From positions 1 through 64,000 of the forward strand of contig JBHLJZ010000007.1 of NCBI GenBank assembly GCA_048887165.1: a DNA stretch of 64,000 bases, written 5' to 3'. The position numbers and the translations under genes were made by a program. Within the stretch, counting starts at the first letter, position 1. Every line of letters starts with the position of its first letter. This DNA comes from SOKP01 sp048887165 (GTDB lineage: Archaea > Asgardarchaeota > Lokiarchaeia > Sigyniarchaeales > SOKP01). Below are positions 24,796 through 33,114 of the stretch, piece after piece. The notes under the pieces are model-generated. The model had not been told where the DNA came from. It did not search any database and saw only the letters and a list, made by a program, of their open reading frames with translations.

Positions 24796-25317
24796 TTTTC
24801 TAAATTTACAATTTTTGCAGTCTGCATTACAAGTAATATGTATAGAGGTTTCTAACAGTTCAGAGTTAATATTAATCGGAAATATTAAATCATCTGAGAT
24901 ATCAGTTATAATTTCCAAGGATACTCTTTGTACTTCAGGGTTAATTCTAAAGTGATTAATGATCTTATCAAATTTATTAATTTTCGGAGCAAATAATAAA
25001 ATCTTCACATTATAATTGCCACTTAATTTAAAAGCGTAAATCATAAAGGGACATTCGTTTACATTTTTTAGAATTTGTTGAGGATTATTAGAAAGTAAAT
25101 TTACAAATGCTAATTCAATATCTATTTTTTTACAATTAACTCCAGCTTGAAATTGTAAAAATCCTGCTTCTCTAAGCTTCTTTAGCCTCGTCCCGACAGT
25201 TGGTTGACTTCTATTAATTAATTTTGAAATTTCCATATGAGTTAAATCTGGATCTTCTTGAACAATTGAAATTAATTTCAAATCAATATCATCTAATTTT
25301 AATTTTTCATTAATCAT
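24772..25317 (-). CDS. Lrp/AsnC-type regulator with C-terminal cysteine motif
   Basis: A 181-residue feast/famine-type regulator. The N-terminal helix-turn-helix is DLTHMEISKLINRSQPTVGT with RLKKLREAGFLQFQAG, followed by an alpha/beta ligand domain (FMIYAFKLSGNYNVKILLFA). The last 30 residues are not part of the usual fold: CNADCKNCKFRKLSSSNC, spacing C-x3-C-x2-C-x9-C, a likely zinc or Fe-S site that could sense redox, metal or sulfide. It ends 24 bases inside the convergent ubiquitin-like gene. It is monocistronic with its own upstream region (25318-25468). Probably controls the sulfur island. Confidence 0.85.
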   Translation of the reverse strand: MINEKLKLDDIDLKLISIVQEDPDLTHMEISKLINRSQPTVGTRLKKLREAGFLQFQAGVNCKKIDIELAFVNLLSNNPQQILKNVNECPFMIYAFKLSGNYNVKILLFAPKINKFDKIINHFRINPEVQRVSLEIITDISDDLIFPININSELLETSIHITCNADCKNCKFRKLSSSNCW

Positions 25318-25468
25318 TATATTTTTACTCTGAATCTAAATCTGTATTTAAGAATTGAATCTAATTTATTATTATTCTAATTAGAATGATGTCTCCCTAA
25401 CCTTTTTAAAATAAGTGCAATATTTGCATATTTATATAATGCAAAAAAGAGGTAAAGGGAAGATATTC

Positions 25469-26536
25469 TTATAAAATATGATTTTTTAAAATTTCATGCT
25501 TTACTTTTCTAGTTACCAATTTACACGTTTTTGAATGACTTTTTTTGCCATATAATACCGTTCCGAAAGAATTTTTAAGATCAGAATATCTTAAAGTAGC
25601 TTGTGCGGCAAACCGTAATACTTCTTCATCAATTACTCCTTGAATGATTGTAATTGGTCCCATGACACCAGAAGTTTCCATTATCAAATCTTCGGAATTC
25701 TTTAATTGGAACAACATTTTATTTTCAAACTCATTTCTCCCAATAATAATTTTCGAATTTTTATATCTAAAATGGCGACCAAATTTTAAAATGTTCATAT
25801 CTTTCATTGTTAAATTCTTATTAAATTTAAAATAGTCCTTTAATCTCCTAGAAAAAGCAGCATCTGTTAATAAGCATCCTCCACATGCATAATACTCATT
25901 TAATAAGCCATACTTTCTTGCAATTTCAAGTTGGATCTTTCGACTACGGCCAGTTATTCCTAATAACTTATTTCTGTCAATGATTTCTTCCTTTTCTAAG
26001 ATAGTTGGTTTTAGTACTAAAGCTGATAATGGTCTAAGTAGTTTCCCCTTCAGTCCTGATTCCTTTTCAACTATCTCAAGTGCTTTTTTATTTTGAGATT
26101 TAGGTCTTTGATTTAACACTTCTCCAGTAAAAATGAAGTCGGCTTTAATCTTCTCAGCAAATTCTTTAGCCTTTTTTAATATATATATTCTACAATCAAT
26201 ACAGGGATTGAGATTTTTACCATATCCGAATTTTGGATTTTTAACTATTTCTAAATAATCATCATCTTTATTAAGAAAATAAGTTCTTATACCTAATTTT
26301 TCATAATAGAGATTCAATCCACATTCAGAATTTCTTAATGCCTTGTCGCATAAACAGAATGGTGACCTAAAATTTAGTGTAACTATATCAATATTTTGAA
26401 GTTTTAAAATTAAAGTTGCTATTAGGCTGTCTAAACCTCCCGATATTAATCCTAATCCTAATATTGTTCCTACTTTATCGCATTGCATCAATATTTGAGG
26501 TGTTGATTTCAATTTTGCAAAATCTTTTAACTGCAT
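25469..26536 (-). CDS. PP-loop (MnmA/ThiI-like) sulfurtransferase
   Basis: A 355-residue ATP-pyrophosphatase of the tRNA-thiolation type. The PP-loop ISGGLDSLIATLIL (SGGLDS at 32-37) activates the target by adenylation. Several cysteines may carry sulfur: FCLCDKALRNSEC, NPCIDCR (about 111-115) and YYACGGCLLTD (about 218-222). The segment FIFTGEVLNQRPKSQNKKAL is typical of MnmA/ThiI-like enzymes. The last 120 residues are a separate domain of unknown role (KSHSKTCKLVTRKVKHEIL near the end). Neighbouring sulfur carriers suggest that it accepts their sulfur to modify tRNA; which base is unknown. Start ATG MQLKDFAKL. Confidence 0.85.
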   Translation of the reverse strand: MQLKDFAKLKSTPQILMQCDKVGTILGLGLISGGLDSLIATLILKLQNIDIVTLNFRSPFCLCDKALRNSECGLNLYYEKLGIRTYFLNKDDDYLEIVKNPKFGYGKNLNPCIDCRIYILKKAKEFAEKIKADFIFTGEVLNQRPKSQNKKALEIVEKESGLKGKLLRPLSALVLKPTILEKEEIIDRNKLLGITGRSRKIQLEIARKYGLLNEYYACGGCLLTDAAFSRRLKDYFKFNKNLTMKDMNILKFGRHFRYKNSKIIIGRNEFENKMLFQLKNSEDLIMETSGVMGPITIIQGVIDEEVLRFAAQATLRYSDLKNSFGTVLYGKKSHSKTCKLVTRKVKHEILKNHIL

Positions 26537-26729
26537 GATAGTCTTAATAGTTTAAATTCATTATCCAAGTCGGAAATTAAAATTTTTCATGAATATGATC
26601 TTCTGACAATAAATAATATTTCACTTTTTAATTTAAATGAAAAAATTGCACTTAATTTTTTAAAAAATTAAATTTATCTTCTTAACTTGAGATAATATGA
26701 TTAAATTTTAATTTAAAAATGTGTAAACT

Positions 26730-27656
26730 ATGGGAAAATATTATAATAATATTATTGAGACTATTGGCAAAACCCCTTTAGTAAAACTGAATAGAATAAC
26801 TGAAGGTGTTGATCCTAACATATTTGGTAAAGTAGAAGCATTTAATCCAGGTGCTAGTGTTAAAGACAGAATTTGTATGTCCATGATAGAGAAAGCTGAA
26901 AAAGAAGGATTTATAAAAAAAGATACAGTAATAGTTGAACCAACTTCAGGAAATACAGGTATAGGTTTAGCTTTAGTATGTGCTGCTAAGGGTTATAAAC
27001 TTATTCTTACCATGCCTGAAAGTATGAGTCTAGAAAGGCGTAAAATATTGAAGGCATATGGTGCTGAACTGGTCCTTACTCCTGCTACTGGAGGAATGAA
27101 AGGAGCAATTCAAAAAGCAGAAGAACTTGGTAAAGAGAGCGGAAAAATTTTTATTCCTCAACAATTTAAGAACTTAGCGAATCCTGAAATACACCGCAGA
27201 ACCACAGCTGAAGAAATAATTGATGATTTAGACGGAAAAGTTGATGGGTTTGTTTCGGGAATAGGAACTGGTGGCACAATAACAGGTGTAGGGGAAATTC
27301 TTAGAAGAAAAATTGGAAAAACTGTAAAGATTTATGCTGTGGAACCTAAAGATTCCCCTGTATTATCTGGTGGTAATGCAGGTCCTCATAAAATACAGGG
27401 AATTGGAGCCGGATTTGTGCCTGATGTATTAAATACGAAAATATATAATGAAATCATTCAGGTAGAATATGAAGATGCTATAGATATGGCAAGAAAATTA
27501 GCAATGTTAGAAGGAATATTTGTTGGAATTTCAGCAGGAGCAGCAACGTGGGCGACATTGCAAGTAGTTCATAATTTTAAAAAAGGTGAAAACATTGTAG
27601 TAATTTTACCTGATACTGGAGAAAGATATTTATCAACGGATTTATTCCAGGTATAA
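26730..27656 (+). CDS. cysK: Cysteine synthase (O-acetylserine sulfhydrylase type)
   Basis: PLP-dependent beta-replacement enzyme, 308 residues, the normal CysK length. The N-terminus ETIGKTPLVKLNRI, the PLP lysine in NPGASVKDRI (Lys45), PTSGNTGIGLA (68-78) that binds the substrate carboxylate, the GTGGTITGVG phosphate loop and the end DTGERYLSTDLF are all classic. It makes cysteine from activated serine and sulfide (O-acetylserine, or O-phosphoserine in some archaea; the acceptor is not readable here). No serine acetyltransferase gene lies alongside. In the sulfur island it supplies the cysteine from which persulfide would be drawn. Confidence 0.95.
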   Translation: MGKYYNNIIETIGKTPLVKLNRITEGVDPNIFGKVEAFNPGASVKDRICMSMIEKAEKEGFIKKDTVIVEPTSGNTGIGLALVCAAKGYKLILTMPESMSLERRKILKAYGAELVLTPATGGMKGAIQKAEELGKESGKIFIPQQFKNLANPEIHRRTTAEEIIDDLDGKVDGFVSGIGTGGTITGVGEILRRKIGKTVKIYAVEPKDSPVLSGGNAGPHKIQGIGAGFVPDVLNTKIYNEIIQVEYEDAIDMARKLAMLEGIFVGISAGAATWATLQVVHNFKKGENIVVILPDTGERYLSTDLFQV

Positions 27657-27676
27657 TTACTTAATTTTTCAAATAG

Positions 27677-27946
27677 CTATAACTTTTTTAACCTTAATAA
27701 CCATAGGTTATGCGAACTATTTATTTTATTAATCTCTATTAATTCAGCTAAATTTTGTCGTCTACAATTTTCAGGTATATTCGTAGTAGCTTGAGGGAAA
27801 TCTAATAAAACCTCTAGAATACTTCCTTTAGGAAGTTCTTCCAAAGCTAGTTTAGTATAAACAAAAGTCATAGGGCAAACTTCGCCTCTAATATCTATTC
27901 TGTTTATGATGATCCCATTCTTTTGCATATTTTTATCTAATGACAT
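27677..27946 (-). CDS. tusA: TusA/SirA-family sulfur carrier
   Basis: An 89-residue TusA-fold protein. The signature IDIRGEVCPMTFVYTKLALE has the persulfide-carrying Cys24 next to Pro25, then LPKGSILEVLLDFPQATTNI and the closing strand LWLLRLKKL. TusA moves sulfur from cysteine desulfurase to DsrE/TusD. Its ATG lies within the last ten bases of the upstream E1-like gene, so both proteins are made from one message. In bacteria TusA is usually near tusBCD; here the DsrE-DsrF-DsrH set is 8 kb away on the same strand. Confidence 0.9.
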   Translation of the reverse strand: MSLDKNMQKNGIIINRIDIRGEVCPMTFVYTKLALEELPKGSILEVLLDFPQATTNIPENCRRQNLAELIEINKINSSHNLWLLRLKKL

Positions 27947-28773
27947 ATATTATCCAATCCATAATCAATTATTTCAACTAAGTCTTTTGAATTATCTCCG
28001 CAAGCGATACAGTTTTCATCTCGATAAACATTAATATAATTGAAGCTGTTGCTTAGGAGATCTACATATAATATTTTATTAGTTATTAATTCCCCAATAT
28101 TTAAAATATATTTTATGGCCTCGTTAGCTTCAATACATCCTAAAATCCCAGGAACAAATCCTATTACTCCTGCCTGCGAACAACTCATACCATCATCACC
28201 ATGAGTTATATCACCAAAAACACATCTATAACAAGAGGTTTTATCTTTTGGAATTACAGTCATTAATTGACCATGAAATCTTAATACTCCCGCAATTGTA
28301 AAAGGGATATCAAGATTAATACAAGTATCATTAATTAACATTTTTGTTGGAAGATTATCTGATCCTTCTATTACGAAATCTGAATCTTTTAAAATTTGCT
28401 TAGAATTACTAGCATTTATTTTTTTATTGAATATTAGAACTTCGCAATCTGGATTTATATCATTGAGTTTTTCAATGGCACTCTCAGTCTTTAATCGGTT
28501 GATATCTTTTGTAAAATGAAGAATCTGTCTATGGAGGTTAGATAATTCAACAGTATCGAAATCGATAATTTGTAACTTTCCTATACCTGCTGCTGCTAGA
28601 TAATATGCAACAGGAGAACCAAGAGCACCTAAACCTATTAATGTTACCTTTGAATCCATTAATTTTTTTTGCCCAATTCCACCAACTTCTTTTAAAACAA
28701 TCTGGCGCGAATATCTTCTAATTTGATCTTTTGTTAAATTCATTTTTTCTATTGATAAGATAATACTCAACAT
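27937..28773 (-). CDS. E1-like adenylyltransferase (MoeB/ThiF/HesA type)
   Basis: Rossmann-fold enzyme of 278 residues that adenylates the C-terminal glycine of MoaD/ThiS-like proteins. IGLGALGSPVAYYLAAAGIG (47-66) is the ATP site, followed by DFDTVELSNLHRQILH. SCYRCVF and the C-terminal CIACG give two CxxC pairs for structural zinc, and SCSQAGVIGFVPG supplies the candidate catalytic Cys. No rhodanese domain is fused. Two starts are possible: ATG 28773, or the internal ATG at 28743 (MNLTKDQIRRYSRQIVL), the usual family start; no clear leader precedes either, while a TATA-like TTTTATATAA sits near 28790. The ubiquitin-like partner is at 24.5 kb; TusA is co-transcribed. Confidence 0.9.
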   Translation of the reverse strand: MLSIILSIEKMNLTKDQIRRYSRQIVLKEVGGIGQKKLMDSKVTLIGLGALGSPVAYYLAAAGIGKLQIIDFDTVELSNLHRQILHFTKDINRLKTESAIEKLNDINPDCEVLIFNKKINASNSKQILKDSDFVIEGSDNLPTKMLINDTCINLDIPFTIAGVLRFHGQLMTVIPKDKTSCYRCVFGDITHGDDGMSCSQAGVIGFVPGILGCIEANEAIKYILNIGELITNKILYVDLLSNSFNYINVYRDENCIACGDNSKDLVEIIDYGLDNICH

Positions 28774-28840
28774 AGAAATGCTTTTCGTTTATATAAAATA
28801 AGGTGCAAAAATTGCTCAAAGTAAAAGTTTAAGGATATTT

Positions 28841-29386
28841 TTAATTTCTTATTAGTATTCCTATTTTTCCGCCAATTTTTTGTCTAGAATTTCCTTCTTC
28901 GGCTTCAAATATATTTTCTTCAATCAAATCATATATTGCATGTTTTAATGCTACTAAAGGAATTTTTTGAATTTCTTTTATTTCAATTAACTCGTCAATA
29001 GTTATTGATTCTCCTGGTGAAAGAAGTGCTTTGATGAACTTCTTAACATCCCCTAAATCGCTAATTACTGTTATGACGTCTCTATTAGCTTCCGTGCCAA
29101 TTGTAACTTCAGATACACTGATTTTTGACATTAAGAATTTAACTTGTTCCTCGAGTAATCTGATCCTTCCTTTTAATTCAGAAATAATATCTTTACTAGT
29201 TTTTCGAGAGGGTTTCTTTTGTTTTATATGCTTTTCTATTAGCTGCTTAAGGCGATTTTCTTCAATTCCTGCATTTAATATTGTGTGAATTTTCTCAGAT
29301 TTCTTATCACTTTTTTTTAGTTCAATTCCACATTCTTCAGCTAAATTCTCCAGTTTTGAAACAGTTAATTTATTCAAATTTATCAT
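28841..29386 (-). CDS. SAP-like/coiled-coil protein with winged-helix-like C-terminus
   Basis: A 181-residue protein I cannot assign to a family. Residues 1-45 (KLTVSKLENLAEECGIELKK) look like a SAP or Rho-N helix-extended-helix motif that binds nucleic acid. Residues 60-95 are a basic linker and coiled coil (ISELKGRIRLLEEQVKFLM). Residues 110-181 resemble a winged helix: FIKALLSPGESITIDELIEI, ALKHAIYDLIEENIFEAEEG. A chromatin or transcription-linked role is possible. Monocistronic; 67 bases before the E1-like gene on the same strand. Confidence 0.72.
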   Translation of the reverse strand: MINLNKLTVSKLENLAEECGIELKKSDKKSEKIHTILNAGIEENRLKQLIEKHIKQKKPSRKTSKDIISELKGRIRLLEEQVKFLMSKISVSEVTIGTEANRDVITVISDLGDVKKFIKALLSPGESITIDELIEIKEIQKIPLVALKHAIYDLIEENIFEAEEGNSRQKIGGKIGILIRN

Positions 29387-29490
29387 TTTATGTTATCACT
29401 ATCATCTAATCTTGAGCTAAAAGAATAAATAACTAAATAATGATTAATAGAATAATTATTAAATTTTCATTATTAATCTGAAAATCAGAG

Positions 29491-29982
29491 TTGATCCCCA
29501 TAGAGATAATTGAAGCAATTAAATCTCATATTCCTGCTATAGTTGAATTATGGGCGGAAATGATTGAATACCATACTCAATTTGATCAATTTTTCAAAAG
29601 AAGAGAAGATGCTAATTTAAACTATGAATCCTTCATAAGGGATTTATTTAATTCTAATGAAGCGAAGATTTTTATAGCAAAAGAAGAAGATAAAATTCTA
29701 GGATTTATTTTAGCTAAAATTGATACATACCCCCCTATATATTTATATGATAAATATGGCGCTATTTATGATTTAATTGTAAAATCTACTTACCGAAGAA
29801 GGGGAATTGGATCCAAATTATTAAATACATCAATTGAATGGTTTTATTCTAAAGGTCTAGATCGTATAGAACTAAACATCGTCTCAAAAAACGAGAAAGC
29901 TAATGATTTTTATATAAAAAACGGCTTTCAGGAATACAAAAGAGTGCTTTATTTGGAAAGAAAGAAATTTAAAAGGATCTAA
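29491..29982 (+). CDS. GNAT-family N-acetyltransferase
   Basis: A 163-residue acetyl-CoA-dependent acetyltransferase. The CoA-binding segment is STYRRRGIGSKLLNTSIEWF, preceded by GAIYDLIVK, and followed by the late strand IELNIVSKNEKANDFYIKNG and FQEYKRVLYLER, the classical GNAT C-terminus. The start is TTG at 29491 (reading MIPIEIIEAIKSHIPAIVEL); no ATG exists upstream of the fold and the leader is weak. Acceptor substrate unknown, protein or small amine. Convergent with the metallo-hydrolase gene. Confidence 0.88.
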   Translation: MIPIEIIEAIKSHIPAIVELWAEMIEYHTQFDQFFKRREDANLNYESFIRDLFNSNEAKIFIAKEEDKILGFILAKIDTYPPIYLYDKYGAIYDLIVKSTYRRRGIGSKLLNTSIEWFYSKGLDRIELNIVSKNEKANDFYIKNGFQEYKRVLYLERKKFKRI

Positions 29983-29993
29983 TTTAGTTAATA

Positions 29994-30623
29994 CTATATT
30001 TCTAATTCTTCTCCTATTGGAAGATATCGTGCTTTGATTTTGTGATCATTCAGAAAGCGTTCTAACTTTTTAGCTTCTTCTTCTTTTTCTTTGTTAAAAT
30101 GATATGGTACTACAAGATTTGGGTGAATCTGTTCTATAAATTCTAAATAATTCTTAAAATTTTCTTCGAAACAAGCGATAAAACAGAGATCGATATTATT
30201 TCTAAGAGTTTTTAGTTGACTTGAAAAGATTGAAGAATCAGCAGTATGTAAAATATTTTTTCCGTTAATAGATATAAGATAAGCTACACAATCTTCTGCC
30301 ATCCAACATTGATTCTCCAAAACAGATACAATACCATTATTTAAATCCACGGTCATTTCAGGAATAATCAGAATAAACTCAATACTTACCTCATCACATA
30401 GGCATTCAGGACCGTATATCTCAAGTTCTTGTTCATTATTAACGTAGTTTTTTTTCAGATCTTCAATTTTTTCAGGATTAATATGATCCTGATGATGATG
30501 AGTAATAAAAATTCTTTCAATACCTTTTTGAGGTGATACAATATAGACAGGATCAATAACAATATGATCTTGTTGACTAATTATTTCAATACAAGCATTA
30601 CCTAAAAATTTGCAGTTAACCAT
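29994..30623 (-). CDS. Metallo-beta-lactamase-fold hydrolase
   Basis: A 209-residue MBL-fold protein. The metal ligands FITHHHQDHINP (His42, His44, Asp46, His47 region) are intact; a further His lies in LHTADSS (with its Asp) and in VVPYHFNKEKEE. The short length and lack of a C-terminal RMMBL domain resemble the UlaG-like or Zn-dependent hydrolase group found widely in archaea. Substrate not predictable. Single gene; the alpha/beta hydrolase gene that precedes it on the same strand is 39 bases away, so they may form a unit. Confidence 0.85.
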   Translation of the reverse strand: MVNCKFLGNACIEIISQQDHIVIDPVYIVSPQKGIERIFITHHHQDHINPEKIEDLKKNYVNNEQELEIYGPECLCDEVSIEFILIIPEMTVDLNNGIVSVLENQCWMAEDCVAYLISINGKNILHTADSSIFSSQLKTLRNNIDLCFIACFEENFKNYLEFIEQIHPNLVVPYHFNKEKEEEAKKLERFLNDHKIKARYLPIGEELEI

Positions 30624-30662
30624 TCAATTTCACATCATAATTAAGTTAAAGAAAAAAAATGT

Positions 30663-31481
30663 TTATTTTAAGAAGTTTATAATTAAATTGTTCACAGTTG
30701 GAGCTTCTTCTATAAAGACGTGATGACCTGCTTTTTCAATAATTTCAATTTTACTATTAGGTAATACAGCATGCATTTCATCTAAAACTAATTTTGGGGA
30801 CATTTTATCACTATCTCCTCCAATTATGATCGCAGGATGTTTCAATTCAGATAATCTATCTAAGAGATTATGCATCGAACCAGCTTTTTCAAATCTTTCA
30901 TAATCTTCAGGTAACATTTGATTGTCAGTAAATTCCTCTATTAAATCTTCAGCTGACCACAAACCATAAAATTTTTTCTTTGGATCCGCCTGCATTTCTT
31001 TCAAAAACCTTCGATGGTGCATTAATTTCCCATATTTCCAGAACGCCTCTTCTTTATTAGTTTTAGCTACTTCATAGAGGTCAAGCAGTGTATTCTTGAG
31101 AATATATAAGCCTGCTCCTTTATGATTTGTTCCTACAAGAACAATTTTATTGACTTTTTCCGGATATTTTAGTGCAAAATTTTGAGATACCCATCCTCCC
31201 ATAGATTGTCCCATGAGATGAGATTTATCAATTTTTAAAAAGTCCATTAATCCTTTTAAATCTTCTACTAATGTATCTAGCGTATAATCTTCTGTAGGGT
31301 GATCTGATTTACCAGAACTTCGCTGATCATATACTACAACCTTAAAGTGTTCTGATAGAGCTCCAATTTGAGCAATCCAAACCTTACTTGTAGCCCCATA
31401 TCCATGTACTAAAAATAATGGATATCCTTCTCCTTGCATTTCATAATATAACTTGATATCATTAACTTCTGCAAATGGCAT
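30663..31481 (-). CDS. Alpha/beta hydrolase
   Basis: A 272-residue serine hydrolase. The oxyanion segment LFLVHGYGATSKVW, the nucleophile elbow GQSMGG with Ser93, the acid in GGDSDKMSP and His253 in AGHHVFIEE make up the triad. Length and cap layout (a helical stretch from 125 to 215) match esterase, dienelactone-hydrolase-like and C-C bond hydrolases of this fold. No signal peptide. Upstream of it, the cold-shock gene is divergent. Substrate cannot be read from the sequence. Confidence 0.88.
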   Translation of the reverse strand: MPFAEVNDIKLYYEMQGEGYPLFLVHGYGATSKVWIAQIGALSEHFKVVVYDQRSSGKSDHPTEDYTLDTLVEDLKGLMDFLKIDKSHLMGQSMGGWVSQNFALKYPEKVNKIVLVGTNHKGAGLYILKNTLLDLYEVAKTNKEEAFWKYGKLMHHRRFLKEMQADPKKKFYGLWSAEDLIEEFTDNQMLPEDYERFEKAGSMHNLLDRLSELKHPAIIIGGDSDKMSPKLVLDEMHAVLPNSKIEIIEKAGHHVFIEEAPTVNNLIINFLK

Positions 31482-31604
31482 AACATTTTAGTTCTATTTG
31501 CTTTTATTTATAACTTTTCCCTTTTTTCCTCTTGGAGAAAAGATTGAATAAAACAATGATCATATGCTAAATTTTATTACAAACCATTGCTTTTGTTTGG
31601 GTGA

Positions 31605-31630
31605 TGAGTACTATATATATAACGTACTCA
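31605..31630 (+). promoter_or_regulatory. TATA box framed by an inverted repeat, cold-shock gene promoter
   Basis: TGAGTAC (31605-31611) and GTACTCA (31624-31630) flank a TATATATATAAC core. The core is the TATA box, about 36 bases before the ATG at 31653, which predicts a very short 5' leader. A regulator binding the seven-base arms would cover the TATA box. Alternatively the arms fold in upstream-initiated RNA. Confidence 0.5.
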
Positions 31631-31652
31631 ATTGTTTCATTAGGTTTTTTTA

Positions 31653-31907
31653 ATGGTAAAAGGAACAGTAAAGTGGTTTGATAGCCGCAAAGGCTATGGT
31701 TTTATAACTTGCGATGACGGTTCTGGGGACGTATTTGTTCATTTCTCTGCCATACAAGGAGGAGAGGATGAATTTAAGAAATTATTCGAAGGAGACGTTG
31801 TGGAATTTGAGATTGTAGAAGGTCAAAAAGGTCCACAAGCCAGTAATCTTACCATTACTGAGAAAGCACCTCGTCCAAGTTTTAAGCCTCGAAGAAGAGG
31901 CTATTAA
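31653..31907 (+). CDS. csp: Cold-shock domain protein
   Basis: An 84-residue single-stranded nucleic-acid-binding OB-fold protein. MVKGTVKWFDSRKGYGFITC contains RNP1 (KGYGFIT) and VFVHFSAIQG contains RNP2 (VFVHF). The C-terminal tail PRPSFKPRRRGY is basic. Cold-shock domains are common in bacteria but patchy in archaea; an acquisition from bacteria is possible, though codon use looks like the neighbours. Leader is weak, and a promoter with framed TATA lies close upstream, so the gene may be nearly leaderless. A hairpin with T-tract follows. It probably acts as an RNA chaperone. Confidence 0.95.
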   Translation: MVKGTVKWFDSRKGYGFITCDDGSGDVFVHFSAIQGGEDEFKKLFEGDVVEFEIVEGQKGPQASNLTITEKAPRPSFKPRRRGY

Positions 31908-31967
31908 GTAATAAAATCTCTAAGTAGTAAAATATACAAAGGAATTATCAAAAAAAAAAGAAACATA

Positions 31968-32003
31968 TCAGGAAAAATATTCTTGGCTTCTTATTTTTCT
32001 TGA
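31968..32003 (+). terminator. Hairpin plus T-tract after the cold-shock gene
   Basis: A 12-base arm pair, TCAGGAAAAATA (31968-31979) and TATTTTTCTTGA (31992-32003), with one G:T pair and a 12-base loop, followed by TTTTTCC and a nine-T run. It lies 60 bases past the stop of the cold-shock gene. Archaeal termination usually needs only the T-tract, so the hairpin may instead protect the 3' end. Confidence 0.45.
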
Positions 32004-32089
32004 TTTTTCCAATTTTTTTTTATTTCTTTATTTTATATAAAGGTATAAAGTAAAATTATAAATTCTTAAAATATTATTATATCCTTGAA

Positions 32090-33109
32090 ATGGTAATCCA
32101 TTTTGAATCTTTTGGCAACTTCGCAACTGGACACCCTTCATATTTAGCGTTAATTTCAAAAAAATCCAGAGGTTCAATAAAATTAACTGAAAAAGGGTTT
32201 TTATTCAAATCTGATAAAGATAAGATACTATTTCAGATAAAATTATCTGACATTAATAATTTCTATATCAAAAAAAGGTTCAAATTACCAACAATTGAAT
32301 TAATAAGTAAACAAGGTACGTATTTCACCTTTTATCCTCATAAAAAAGAAAAAACATCATATTCAACTTCTAAAAAGTTGACAAAAGAACTTTTTCGCCA
32401 GCTCACTCGATTAGCCTTTAAAAATGAAAAGAATATTTTATTTGAAGCCAATGGTATATGTTGGGAAGAAAATTATGAAACTCATGATAATAAACTTAGG
32501 AATGGAATAATTTTTTTAACTGAAGATTATTTATCATTCAAACCATTTAATAAAGGTTCAGTTCATCAAATTAGGATAACAGAAATATCGAGAATAGTCA
32601 ATAATGTTCAGGATTCCAGTCCAAATGTTAAGATACAAACTGAACAAGATAAGAATTATTCATATTCGATACTTAAAAAGAAATTAGGAAAATATACCCA
32701 AGATAAATCAAAAAACATGAAATTTTTTAACTTAATTCACCAAGCTAAGGAATATAAAGTTTCAGAACAAATAGAGAGAGAAAATGAAGAGAGAGAAAGA
32801 ATTGAGCGATTAAAATCATTACTACAAGTTTCTAACCGTTTAAGACTAGATATGATACGTATTGCCTTAGATATGGAAGAAAAAGAGTTCACTAATAAAG
32901 TATTTGAATGGGCTGATAAGTTCAAATTTGTTATTGATGGAGATTATTTAATTGTAAATTATGATACCATGTCAGACTTTCTTGATAATTTATCAAGTGG
33001 ATTTCCTACTCTTAAAAGAGCAGGTATAAAAATAAAATGCCGAAATTGTAATAACCTTATAGACTTTAATGCTAAAATTTGTCCAAAGTGTGGAAAGGAC
33101 TTGAACTAG
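32090..33109 (+). CDS. Tandem PH/GRAM-like protein with helical domain and zinc ribbon
   Basis: A 339-residue protein of unknown function with a layered structure. Residues 22-110 (GSIKLTEKGFLFKSDKDKIL, ISDINNFYIKK-like strands) and 120-210 (NGIIFLTEDYLSFKPF, ITEISRIV) look like two PH/GRAM-type beta domains. A charged coiled coil (about 220-240, rich in Glu/Arg) leads to a winged-helix or PCI-like part, LLQVSNRLRLDMIRIALDME and FVIDGDYLIVNYD. The end is a zinc ribbon, CRNCNN with CPKCGKDLN. Only the ribbon is certain. Lipid or protein binding plus nucleic-acid contact are the possibilities. Convergent with the next gene, five bases apart. Confidence 0.75.
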   Translation: MVIHFESFGNFATGHPSYLALISKKSRGSIKLTEKGFLFKSDKDKILFQIKLSDINNFYIKKRFKLPTIELISKQGTYFTFYPHKKEKTSYSTSKKLTKELFRQLTRLAFKNEKNILFEANGICWEENYETHDNKLRNGIIFLTEDYLSFKPFNKGSVHQIRITEISRIVNNVQDSSPNVKIQTEQDKNYSYSILKKKLGKYTQDKSKNMKFFNLIHQAKEYKVSEQIERENEERERIERLKSLLQVSNRLRLDMIRIALDMEEKEFTNKVFEWADKFKFVIDGDYLIVNYDTMSDFLDNLSSGFPTLKRAGIKIKCRNCNNLIDFNAKICPKCGKDLN

Positions 33110-33114
33110 TACAA

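Noticed and set aside
24525..24827. 100-residue minus-strand frame over the ubiquitin-like gene
   Set aside because: Antisense shadow; the plus strand has the diglycine protein with the full fold.
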